Source: Ridgeia piscesae (Eukaryota; Annelida; Polychaeta; Sabellida; Siboglinidae). From it: a stretch of DNA of 64,000 bases. Under the pieces are notes generated by a model. The model saw only the letters and a list, made by a program, of their open reading frames with translations, made no database searches and was not told the origin of the DNA. Position 1 is the stretch's first letter. The number at the start of each line of letters is the position of its first letter. The stretch is taken from positions 77,501 to 141,500 of the forward strand of contig JAODUO010000982.1 in the NCBI GenBank assembly GCA_025642075.2, written 5' to 3'. Positions 11,901-21,899 of the stretch are shown piece by piece. Both the position numbers and the translations under genes were made by a program.

Positions 11901-13258
11901 CGGCACAGTTTATATGTCTACCGGCTGCTGGAAGAGATTGTGGAAAATAGGGCCATGTCTCAGCTGCACTATCTCAGACATCTAGCATTCATCTCGTCAG
12001 AACCAGGGGCCCGTTTCAGTGAGACAAAGTGTTGTTTAGGAAAACACATCCATCAAAAGAATCGGACGGCAATAATAATAATAAGGAAAAATTTCAACAA
12101 GCGTTTCACAAACGTGACTGTTAAGTGAATCGTAAGTTACGGAGCACTTTTTTCCATCGTACTAATCGATAATCTATACAGTTGGTACAGTTTGGCTTTC
12201 GTCTGTTCAATTGTTGCTTTCACATTTCTGTTCACATCTTTCCACTGACGTTCATTTCCATTCTTCCAAATATCTCGTTTCTGACACAAGATATATCAAA
12301 ATCTATCCATTTTCACATGGTTATTGTCAAAGAGACTATTGCATGTATATGTACTGTTGTTAGTAATACTACGTAGAACATCCGTATTTCGTCAACTCCT
12401 ATACATATTGATCACTTCGCATGTGCGATGGCTTTTTGATACAATGGCAGATAAATAATTATTTTATTTATCAATTCACCAGCAATTAACACATGATTTA
12501 ATAGTGTACTATTTGCTTAATTTGTTTACAATTCTTCCACTTCATATCATATCGAATGTTAACTTTTATTGATTCATCTACCTGTTTAGTTAAAGATAGT
12601 AAACGTGTTGTCATCGGACTTGTATATATTTTGTAAACACTATTTAAAATATAACAATACCGCGATGTTAGCATTGATGTTGCGGTGATAACGTAGTCTT
12701 TTTATCATTTTAGGAATGGTTTAAAAATCGAATCTGCGGAAACCTCTGATCGATTGTTTGGGTTTGGTGTTAGGTGACTGCTTCATCCATAGACAAATCA
12801 ATTTGTTTTCAACTGACATATAAATCTTGGACCCTTAACATGTATGTCTATTGCTTCGTCTTGTACTTGTGAATACATTTATGCAGAGCGGCATATAGTG
12901 CCATGCTTTTGGCAAATGTGCTACATTCGCGGAACTTTTTAGGAGCTTCGCAGGTGAAATCATATCAGGAGTACCTATATTTATAAGCTAATACAAATCT
13001 ACCGAATCAAGAGATACATAGCTTAGATGATTCTTGTAATCATATGTTTGGAAAGTTGCAATATTTATGTGTTGCTAACATGAATATATAACTATTATAT
13101 ATCATTTGAATGAAAGCAAACAATATTTAAGTCAATTATATAATTTATTTTGTTTTAGTGTTTGAATGTCAATATATAGGTAGTACCACCAGAACATTGT
13201 CACATTTTGATATGGAACATCTCGATCTATTTCTGGACACAAATGCGTAGCTGTGAAG

Positions 13259-13259
<1 letters not shown>

Positions 13260-13307
<48 letters not shown>

Positions 13308-13350
13308 CTGATTTTTTCCAATATATAACTCATTGGCTGTATATATATAT

Positions 13351-13401
<51 letters not shown>
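13260..13401. repeat. (TA)n tracts
   Basis: Two pure TA tracts (13260-13303 and 13340-13401) around a short unique spacer. They are absent from the matching place in copy 2 (about 19955), so they grew or arrived after duplication. Confidence 0.95.
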
Positions 13402-13407
<6 letters not shown>

Positions 13408-13543
13408 AACTTTGCCAAACAGATCGGCCAAATATATTTAGTGAAAACAACAGCCTCTTTTTTCAACATTAAGAATATGAATAAAATGACAACTATATAT
13501 TTATATATTCCTCACTGGGAAATTATTTCGTGACGTTGACAGC

Positions 13544-13547
<4 letters not shown>

Positions 13548-13600
<53 letters not shown>
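13548..13600. repeat. (TA)n tract at duplication junction
   Basis: Follows GTTGACAGCTCGATATA, which also precedes the TA tract at 20113-20165 in copy 2. Confidence 0.95.
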
Positions 13601-13606
<6 letters not shown>

Positions 13607-13652
13607 ATATAACATTTGTCGGGGTTTTCTACATCGACGCCTTGCTTTTTAC

Positions 13653-13700
13653 CTTTGTCGGATTTCTCTACATCGACGCCTTGCTTATACTGAATGTAAG
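13653..13700 (-). CDS. 48-bp linker micro-exon (type B), second copy
   Basis: Acceptor gcattacag, donor GTAAAA, phase 1 at both ends, encoding YIQYKQGVDVEKSDKG. Directly beyond the donor (about 13612-13646) is a second partial copy of the exon's 3' end, reading KQGVDVENPDK. There the GACAAAG|GTAAA junction has become GACAAATGTTA, so the donor is lost. This is a small tandem slip inside a larger duplication. The function is as for the copy at 11230-11277. Confidence 0.6.
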
Positions 13701-14127
13701 CTGTAATGCATGCAACATTACCTATTATTAAAAACAATCCTTGCGTAATAAAACAGCAGAGTTACGATATTTGTCGATACATCCGTTACATTTATATTAC
13801 CTTAAAACAATTGTAATTAGGAATCGTGATTACACGTTTTATATAAATGAAAACAACAATTATATTATCGGCGTTTATTTGGCAATGCGTGAGTGGAAAC
13901 CATTCAGAAGTCAATAACGTTTAATTCCGCTTCCATATTTGTGAGAGTGATTGTGTTTTGTGTTTACGGCTGATACGACTGTAGAAGAAGAACGTGCATT
14001 TATTTGACCTGTACAAGAAACAATAACTTAATGTTAAAAATAAAACAAAATACAAATGATACGTAAAACTATTGCATACATGCATTGATATGACATTGAA
14101 GTAGCAATATAAGGTCATAAGACTCCT

Positions 14128-14350
14128 CTAAGACATGTATTGTTGTGAAAAAAGTGTGAAAAAAGGCAACATCGGTACTCCTCTTTCGCCTTTAGGCAAA
14201 CGGACGAGGATCTTGAACCGTGATGTTTCCGTAGAGATACGACGGCACAGGAGTTGTTCCAGGCATTTCGTCACAAGGGAGGTGAGGACCACAGGTAGAT
14301 AGTCATTGACTTGGAATGAACTACGCTTTTTTATGAGTGGAGACAATGCA
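14128..14350 (-). mobile_element. LINE reverse-transcriptase fragment, copy 2
   Basis: The same KKRSSFQVNDYLPVVLTS and LVTKCLEQLLCRRI block as 11640-11900, carried by the segmental duplication. Confidence 0.75.
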
Positions 14351-14530
14351 GGAATGTTTCCATAGGCACGGCACAGTGTGTATGTCTACCGGCTGCTGGA
14401 AGAGATTGTGGACGATAGGGGCCATGTCTCTCCTGCACTATCTCAGACATCTACCACTAATCTTGTCAGAACCAGGGGCCCGTTTCAGTGAGATAAAGTG
14501 TTGTTAAGGAAACCACATCCATAAAAAGAA

Positions 14531-15141
14531 TAGGACGGAAAACAAAAGGAGAACAATTCAATTTGTTTCCGAAATTCGACTGATTCATTGGATACATTTA
14601 TAGGTAATCTAAGACAAATGGAAATTACTGTGGATGTCCTATAGAGTTAAATATGCTTAAATGTCAACGCTGACATTCAAGTTTGTCGAAAGAAATTTTA
14701 ATATAGATTGCAAGTAATAACAAACCAAACCACAGCCACTGCAACATTTCAATTTAAATATGTGTTATTGACATTATATTACAAGAGTGGCTATTTCCGT
14801 TTTAAAATAGGGTACACAACTTAAAAGTAACAACAGCGCCTGGTTTGGTAAGAAACACCTACTTTTTTAAACACGAACCACGAACCGCCGTATTGCCGAT
14901 GACACAACTATTATGTTTCAGTTATTTATATTATTTGTTTGTCGAATTTTAACAGAAAATATCCTCAGGACAATACAGGTGACTTTGTTTTTTCACTACA
15001 CATCTTACAACAATATATATCACAATTACGTAAAACATTTACTACAAATGAAGGCATTTTGCCATTAAATCGCCTTCGAATTATTATAAGCGTTTTCTCT
15101 ATATGACTATAACTGAACATGATCAGACAGTGTACAATTAC
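14531..15141. other. Intron, nothing recognised
   Basis: AT-rich DNA between the LINE fragment and the EGF exon. No exon-like frame with splice sites was seen on either strand. Confidence 0.4.
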
Positions 15142-15276
15142 CTTGACAAGTGTCTCCAGTGTAATTTTGAGCACAGCCAGATTTACATTGACCATTTGTC
15201 GCCTGACAATCCTCCGCAACGTTTGTACAGTGACACTTATGCTTACATTTGTAGCCAAACCGTCCACTGATGCACG
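15142..15276 (-). CDS. MEGF-type (8-cysteine) EGF domain exon
   Basis: A 135-bp exon with acceptor tttttcatag above 15276 and donor GTAATT below 15142, phase 1 at both ends. It encodes CISGRFGYKCKHKCHC, TNVAEDCQATNGQCKSGC and AQNYTGDTCQG. The eight cysteines follow the laminin/MEGF pattern (C-x(7)-C-x3-C-x-C, then C, C, C, C) seen in MEGF10/11 and scavenger receptors class F. These are extracellular modules of surface receptors. It is closely related to the six plus-strand exons at 48.5-51.5 kb and has the same CAAG donor context. An open plus-strand frame over the same bases is a shadow. Confidence 0.9.
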
Positions 15277-17048
15277 CTATGAAAAATACACACTGCTAAA
15301 CACACTCGTGGAATACTGCCATCTCGTGTTTCACTGCCTTGACTCTAATACATATTGACCGTACAATGTAGTCTTGACATAATTACGTAAACAACAATTA
15401 CTACAAATAAAGGCAAGTTGTGATTAAAGGGAACAAAACGGGAACAGTTACACGCTATGCACGTGAAAGAGTTAATAAAGACGAACTATTTTGAACGGTA
15501 ATCACATTTTTAACGTCAGGTTTTTTTACTAAAAGATTTCAACAACTTTTCTATCAAAGTTCGTACGTCGCGCCATTTTGACTGCTGTGTAACGTAGGCA
15601 ATGTTACCGCAGGTCTGTATAATTGATATGTAAAATAATCGCCAGGTACATTATCTCGCTATTTTCGTTCAGAAATAGCTTAATTTCACTTGCAACGATA
15701 TGGGCCAACATGTTCAAGATAAAACTGAAATGCAGAGGAGAGTGACAAGCCGAGGCGACATTGACAAGTGGCAGTGCAAAGTTTATTGTTTTGGTGAACT
15801 ACGAACCTCACCGAAAGAAGTATGTAACCAGGTATGGAGAGGCTGCTATGCTGCATGAATAGCCTGTCGGTGAAGGTAATTATTTATGTGTCTAGTATAA
15901 GAAATGTTGGCCTAAATGTTCATTATGAAATCCGGGCAGGATAATAATTTAACCTTATTCCAAGCATTCGGTTCCGCGATTCGGTAACAGTTCCTGCTTA
16001 GTCACATCCATATATTATTCTTCAGGTCAGTGGTGTAGTGTCGGTTATGTTATACACAACTTGAGGTTACTCAATTTGAAACACACATGGGGTCATGACT
16101 CTCCGATTTATCTCAGCCTGACACACAGTGACAGGTTCATAGATGTTTGTCAGTATTGATTTTTTTTAATAGAGGGAATATTTTGAGGGAAGGCTTGGAG
16201 CCCACATCTGGAGGGCTAAATAAAGATAGACAATCATGACCCATGTTCTTTATTAAATCGACTTCATGCTGAATAATAAAGTTATGGTTATGTTATACAC
16301 AATTTGAGGTTACCCAATTTGAAACACATATGAGCTGATGGCTCTCCGTTTTATCTCAGCCTGACACACAGTGACAGGTTCTGTCCTTCGCCTAGGAGTT
16401 GCTTAAACCTGTTTTCAGGAATCAAGTTTCAAATTGTCCGCAACTATGACACAAAATGCATTTTTAATTGTTTTGTTCTTCAAATACTGGACATTATTAT
16501 ATTAACAGTAGCTATTATGGCATGTTTTTTTTATTATTGACATAGCATGACCTGTGTGGCTATGAAACAGATGTTGGTCAATATTGATTGTTTTTTTCAG
16601 GCGTGGTATGTAGAGGGAAGGTTTGGAGCATAATTCTGTAGGTCTAAAAAAAGAAAGACAATCACTACTCATCAAACAAAACAATATATCCACTGATTAC
16701 ATATGTAGCTTCGTTAATATTTACCCTTAATTATGTTGAGATGGTCAACATCACGGATACAGGAAAGAAACAAAACAGAGGATGAGCATTTTTGTAAATT
16801 AAATGTTTCCGAAACCCCCACTAACGACACGTGGTTCAACACGTCTCTTTAATCAAAACCCACGTCGATTTCGCCGTTACCACAATATAATGTCCATACA
16901 TTGTGTAATCGTTGTGTAAATCTCTACTTTACATTACATATTTGTCCCCCGTCACTAGTTAGACATAATCGTATGAACTTTCAACACGAAGTAGGGGAGT
17001 TCTCTTTTGATAACTTTTGACTTTAAGACAATCTAAATCTAAACAAAC
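15277..17048. other. Intron with an internal direct repeat
   Basis: Two diverged copies of a unit that starts TATGTTATACACAA and runs through TTATCTCAGCCTGACACACAGTGACAGGTTC lie at about 16042-16230 and 16283-16670. Copy 2 carries an extra insert of about 150 bp. The segment 16760-16890 matches 4549-4690. No exon was seen. Confidence 0.5.
16042..16670. repeat. Diverged direct repeat pair
   Basis: The first half-units (16042-16140 and 16283-16383) are about 90% alike by eye. The second half-units (16140-16230 and 16560-16670) share GATGTTxGTCAxTATTGATT and GAGGGAAGGxTTGGAGC. Confidence 0.7.
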
Positions 17049-17103
17049 CGATGATGTCATTATCACTTTGGCAATTTAGATGACACGTTATTAATAAATG
17101 TGT

Positions 17104-17142
<39 letters not shown>

Positions 17143-17198
17143 TAATGTATATTATAATAACGTGTCATCTAAATTGCCAAAGTGATAATGACATCATC

Positions 17199-17199
<1 letters not shown>
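17049..17199. repeat. Perfect 45-bp inverted repeat with a 61-nt AT loop
   Basis: The left arm 17049-17093 starts CGATGATGTCATTATC. The right arm 17155-17199 is its exact reverse complement, 45 of 45 bases. The loop 17094-17154 is mostly TA. It could form a long hairpin in DNA or RNA. It may have arisen by template switching at the TA tract, or it may be a small transposon. Confidence 0.9.
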
Positions 17200-17242
<43 letters not shown>

Positions 17243-17432
17243 TATGATGTATGTATGTTTGTACGAATGTTTGAATGTATGTATGTATGTATGTATATGT
17301 GTATGCATGTATATATGTATGTATGTTTGTATGTATGCCTGTAGTCATGTATGCATGTAAGTATGCGTGCATGTATGCATGTATGTATATGTGTGTGTAT
17401 TCACTTCACAATATTTATCAATATATATATAT

Positions 17433-17470
<38 letters not shown>

Positions 17471-17600
17471 CAGTATGTTTGTGTATGTTTGTATGCATGT
17501 ATGCAGGTATGCATGAATGCAGGTATGCATATATGTATATATGCATTGACTCATGTATGCATGTATGTTTGCATGCTTACATGCATGTATGTATATATGT
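17200..17600. repeat. TA, TGTA and TGCA microsatellite complex
   Basis: (TA)n at 17201-17238 and 17419-17470, separated by imperfect TGTA/TGCATGTA repeats. It lies just downstream of the donor of the EGF exon at 17615. Confidence 0.9.
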
Positions 17601-17614
17601 GTGTATTATCTCAC

Positions 17615-17728
17615 TTTCACAATGTTTGCCATAGACATTCCTAATGCAATTGCATTTGTATTTTTTTTCTAGATGAACCAGTCTGCAAATACCTCCATTC
17701 ATGCACGGGTTGCTGTAGCATATACGAC
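17615..17728 (-). CDS. Classical EGF-like domain exon, diverged paralogue
   Basis: A 114-bp exon with acceptor cgcaatgcag above 17728 and donor GTGAGA below 17615, phase 1 at both ends. It encodes RICYSNPCMNGGICRL, VHLEKKYKCNCI and RNVYGKHCE, with all six EGF cysteines. The middle (VHLEKKYKC) differs from the 4983-5099 copy (TEGYVGHYEC), while SNPCMNGG and GKHCE are kept, as expected of a working module. The 5' intron sequence matches that of the 4983 exon, so the exon-intron unit was duplicated. Confidence 0.88.
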
Positions 17729-20109
17729 CTGCATTGCGAAAACAAATACAGTTGTCGAAATATTTAGAGATGTCATGTCGTTCACAATATAAGGTTGTTT
17801 CTAATTCAGCACAGATCACTTTCACATGGTTATTTTCAAAGAGTGGATTGCATGTATATGTACTGTTGTAGAAATACTACGTAGAACATCCGTATTTCAT
17901 CAACTCGTATACATATTGATCACTTGGCATGGGTTATGGCTTTTTGATACTATGACAAATAAACAATTATTTTATTATCGATTCACCAGCAATTAACACG
18001 TGATTTAATAGTGTACTATGTGTCGAAAAGTTTGTTTTTATTTATTCGTCAACCTGTTTAGCTAAATATAGTATATGTTTTGTCATGGGACTTGTATATA
18101 TTTTGTAAAACATATTAAATACATAACATTAACGTGATATTAGCATTGATGTTGCGGTGATTACGTATGTTATTATAATTTTAGGAATGGCTTAACAATC
18201 GAATCTGCTGAAAACTCTGATCAATTGTTTGGGTTTGGTGTTAGGTATCGGCTTCATCCATAGAAAAATATATTTGTTTTCAACTGACTTAGAAATATCG
18301 GGAGTCCTGGACCCTTAACATGTATGTATATTTCTTCGGCATGTATTTGTGAATATATTTATTCAGAGCTGCAAATAGTACCAAGCTTTTGGCACAGATC
18401 ATTCCCGGAACTGTTTAGGATGTAACAAAAAAGGATATCGTTACATATAGAAAAGATATGTATTCTACCTCGTTACAAAATAAAAGTACATCCATAAAAT
18501 GTTCTTCGTTATTCATGAAAAATACAATGTTCGACTTAAGTGAAGTAACGAATTAAAAATATTTCGTGGTATTACGGTTTGGATTACTTAGGTATATGAC
18601 ACAATAACAAATTCTAACGCTGGTTTCAACTCAAATTCAACTTTGAAAACGTGCTTTTGATACATGGAAAGGTATATTAAGCGAGATTCGAGCAGATAAA
18701 GATTGCATCACTTATCAGCATGTCGAAAAAGGTGAGTTGCATAGCATATTCATATCGTATTCACTTTTTCGTAACATTAAACATTAAATTAAATACTGGT
18801 CTAGGCCGATAATGGTAAAAACCTTTAGAAATCATGTTAGGAGTACCTACATTTATAAGCTATTGCCTATGGAAAGGGTTATATATTACATTCACTGGTC
18901 ATAACCTGTCCGGATGAAATGTTATATTGTTTACTTTGTAGTGAAGATTGTAGACGATAAAACAGGATTTGTGTACATACTCGAAATCAACTGTACGTTT
19001 ACTAGTTTTATGGTAAGGCGATTAAATGTGATGCCAGCATGTGAGGGAAGGCATAATGCATACACGCTGGAAATTGAAAATCTATAAAATGGTTAACTAT
19101 TAAATCAAACTAACAAGTATAGCAAACAATATATCAGCGTTGTAGCATGATCTTCGAAGGTTTACAATACTTGCAAACCATTGGTTACCGAAGTTACATA
19201 AAACAATTAGTTTAGAGCTGAAACGTCCAAGTAACGTCCCAGTAGGACAATGTCACATTTACTGTCGTGTGCCGTGATACGTTATTCACAGTGCCAACAT
19301 ATTAAACGTACGCCCTTACTTTTGTAAACAGCCTCGCCCAAGCACAGTCGATTATGCGTCTGTTAATAATAGGGAAATAATAGTTTTGTAACATCGCGAC
19401 ACATAATCGCTTTAAATATTTATATAGACTTTGCAGATGTAGTTGGAAAAATACTTTCTACTAATATAATATAATATTAGTTTGGTGAGCGTATTTATTC
19501 AGCCATTTAAATCTTACCCACGCCTTTCGTGCATGCAAACTGTGTTATCACTCAACACTCTCAGTTAACTTATCAATATTAACAAACTAGATAAGAGAGT
19601 CAATATAATATATTGCATGCACAACCAAACTACTAACCCTACCCCTTATTTTATAACCGCAGATTCCACACACACACACAGTCTAATATCAATCAACCGA
19701 TAAAGAGATGCATAGCCTAAATGATTCGTTTAAATCAATATGTCTGGAAAGTTACAATATGTATATGTTGCTAACATGAATATAAAACTAGTATATACCA
19801 TTTGAAAAAAAGCAAACAATATGTAACTCAATGTTTTAATTTATTTTGTTTTAGTGTTTGAATGTCAATATACAGGTAGTACCAAGAGAACATTGTCACA
19901 TTTTGGCATGGAAAATATCGATCAATTTCTGGAGTCAAATGCGTAGCTGTGTAGAAATTATATATCCAAAGAAAACTCTGCCAGACAGATAGGCCAAATA
20001 TATTTAGTGAAAACAACAGCCTCTTTTTTCAACATTAAGAATATGAATAAAATGACAACTATATATTTATATATTCCTCACGGGGAAATTATTTCGTGAC
20101 GTTGACAGC

Positions 20110-20161
<52 letters not shown>

Positions 20162-20361
20162 ATATTATTATTATTATTATTAAGACAAAATGTATGTACA
20201 AGACAGTACAGAAAAACAAGTTATGCGAAATATATAAATATGATTAAAAAGGAATGCAATTTACATTTCACAATAAGGTTTTATTTCGCAATACCATATC
20301 CCAACTGCCAGATATGATAATAACAAGTATATCGTAAACAACACATCGAGACACTACTCAC
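17729..20361. other. Intron; part of duplication copy 2
   Basis: Holds the matches to 12.3-13.5 kb listed under the duplication. A short plus-strand string at 18719-18730 reads ATG TCG AAA AAG followed by GTGAGT, with TATATTAAG about 50 bp upstream. A (TA)n tract with a TTA run lies at 20113-20175. Confidence 0.45.
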
Positions 20362-20509
20362 TACACGAGGGTATATCGCAGTAGTCCCACTCTTTGTCTG
20401 GGTCCATCGTATAGCACCAAGGATCATCCTTCGTGCACGAGGAAAACATAAAATTGGTGCAGAAGTTGCTCCTGTTCGTCTTCGGTATGCAGTCAGGGTG
20501 ATTATGGGG
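20362..20509 (-). CDS. Kringle domain, C-terminal half exon
   Basis: A 148-bp exon with acceptor tttctccgcag above 20509 and donor GTGAGT below 20362; phase 0 in, phase 1 out. It encodes PHNHPDCIPKTNRSNFC, TNFMFSSCTKDDPWCYT and MDPDKEWDYCDIPSC. The string DPWCYTxDPxKxWxYCDIPxC is the kringle hallmark. Joined to the exon at 21102-21208 it gives one complete kringle of about 84 residues with eight cysteines. The two beyond the usual six (PDC and SSC) flank the NFC position and could form an extra disulfide. The domain is extracellular. The long open frame over these bases in another minus frame is a shadow. Confidence 0.93.
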
Positions 20510-21101
20510 CTGCGGAGAAAGAAACACCTACTCTGTTCATGTCGACAAAGACTGTGATGATATTCACTCATGAACGTAATGATATTCACTCATATCAACA
20601 TGACATATTTTGTTTGGGGAAGACGCACATTTAGTGAACTTGCATTTAAAGTAATTTGTTGTTGTCATTTAGTCTAACGAATTCCGGAGAAATCATAATG
20701 TTGGCTAAGGCAACGATTTGTAACCAGACTATTCAACGCAATGATATGATAATCATCTGCATAAATATGATTCTCCAAGTTATGTTTTATATGTCAGATT
20801 TTAGTGAAGTAGAGCAGAGTAAAAGGCAAAGGCACAAGAACAGGCTACATTTTCATATTCCATATTGCTGTATAATATAACGACTTCGGAAAATTCCACA
20901 CATAATAATCACCCCCTATTTATTTAAGCATACCTGTTATCTTTTTTGTTTTGATATTTTCAAAATATTAGCAATGCAAATATAATCACTCACGATTTAT
21001 ATCTATGTTTCGTTTTGGTTATTCTTCATGGAATAATTCACGTAGTGTATACTGTGATTCTATATCGGTTATCCTTTGACCATGTTTGATGTGAAACTGA
21101 C
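20510..21101 (-). other. Phase-0 intron inside the kringle
   Basis: About 590 bp from GTCAGT to ttctccgcag. It has no other exon. The plus frame at 20656-20880 has no supporting feature. Confidence 0.7.
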
Positions 21102-21208
21102 CGAATGCGAAGTCCACGATTGGCATGCAATATTCCCTTTTGTTCGATTGTTGCGACCTTTGTATAAGAAACCATTTATAGTAGAAAGACACTCTGCCGG
21201 ATCTGCAT
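21102..21208 (-). CDS. Kringle domain, N-terminal half exon
   Basis: A 107-bp exon with acceptor gttgtctttgcag above 21208 and donor GTCAGT below 21102; phase 1 in, phase 0 out. It encodes ADPAECLSTINGFLYKG and RNNRTKGNIACQSWTSHS. The kringle signature C-x(6)-Y-x-G-x-x-N-x-T-x-x-G-x-x-C-Q-x-W is clear, and NRT is a possible N-glycosylation site. Spliced to 20362-20509 it reads CQSWTSHS-PHNHPDC without a gap. Its phase-1 acceptor matches the phase-1 donor of the signal-peptide exon at 27329-27407. The kringle is therefore probably the first module of the mature protein. Confidence 0.92.
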
Positions 21209-21298
21209 CTGCAAAGACAACATGGCCAACGACATCACGTTAACATTACGACTTAATAGAAAATGTGTTAATTATTGCCAGCGAAAGTAGAAAATGAT

Positions 21299-21299
21299 T

Positions 21300-21396
<97 letters not shown>

Positions 21397-21410
21397 ATAT
21401 ATATACATAT

Positions 21411-21456
<46 letters not shown>
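21299..21456. repeat. Compound (TA)n tract
   Basis: About 158 bp of TA with occasional TAATA, TATAC and TGTATA breaks. Confidence 0.95.
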
Positions 21457-21459
<3 letters not shown>

Positions 21460-21899
21460 AAATATAAAATATTTAGGGTTAGGATGGGTGTAGCTTTGAC
21501 AAGATTCACAACATGTGTTTACATGCATTTGAACGTGGGAGGGGTAGCAAATGTACCTAGTGTGGTGCCACTTAACGGAGTTTCTTATGACGAATATAAT
21601 GTATGCGCAAAAAGGAAGTGTATTTCATGTACATTTTTGTGTATAAAACACAGTAAATTTTATTTTGTATCACATTAGAAGAGTATAATAATAATAATTG
21701 TATTGTCCAATCATAGATTGGAAATACATTTTGCACTTTGGAGGTTGCATAAAAACACAACGATTACGTCACATAGTAATGCATGTCTACATTAAAATCA
21801 AGCATGTAAATATGTAAACGGTTGCTAAAATATATGTCAATATTATAATAAGATAAATTAATTAATTAATAAAGATGATAATTGGCATTGGCAGCGGCA

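Larger units (their letters stand above)
11217..13560. repeat. Segmental duplication, copy 1
   Basis: This block contains the micro-exon at 11230, a LINE fragment (about 11640-11900) and intron sequence with characteristic end segments (13165-13260 and 13420-13548). The same order recurs from about 13620 to 20112 with large insertions. Matching pairs: 11217-11530 with 13650-13985; 11540-12060 with 14000-14530; 12300-12950 with 17820-18418; 13160-13260 with 19850-19955; 13420-13548 with 19990-20112. The last pair is almost identical over about 125 bp. Confidence 0.85.
13620..20112. repeat. Segmental duplication, copy 2 with insertions
   Basis: Paralogue of 11217-13560, but it also holds two EGF exons (15142-15276 and 17615-17728) and further non-matching stretches of about 410 bp (18418-18828) and 825 bp (18865-19690). 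Either copy 1 lost these or copy 2 gained them. Copy 2 is more complete, so loss from copy 1 is the simpler reading. Confidence 0.75.

Noticed and set aside
13169..13469. Tyr/Ile-repeat proteins here and at other TA tracts
   Set aside because: Translations of (TA)n microsatellites.
15119..15358. Plus-strand frame over the EGF exon
   Set aside because: A shadow of the minus-strand exon 15142-15276, whose cysteines and splice sites are decisive.
20281..20589. 102-codon minus frame
   Set aside because: Wrong frame; the kringle reads in another minus frame with proper splice sites.
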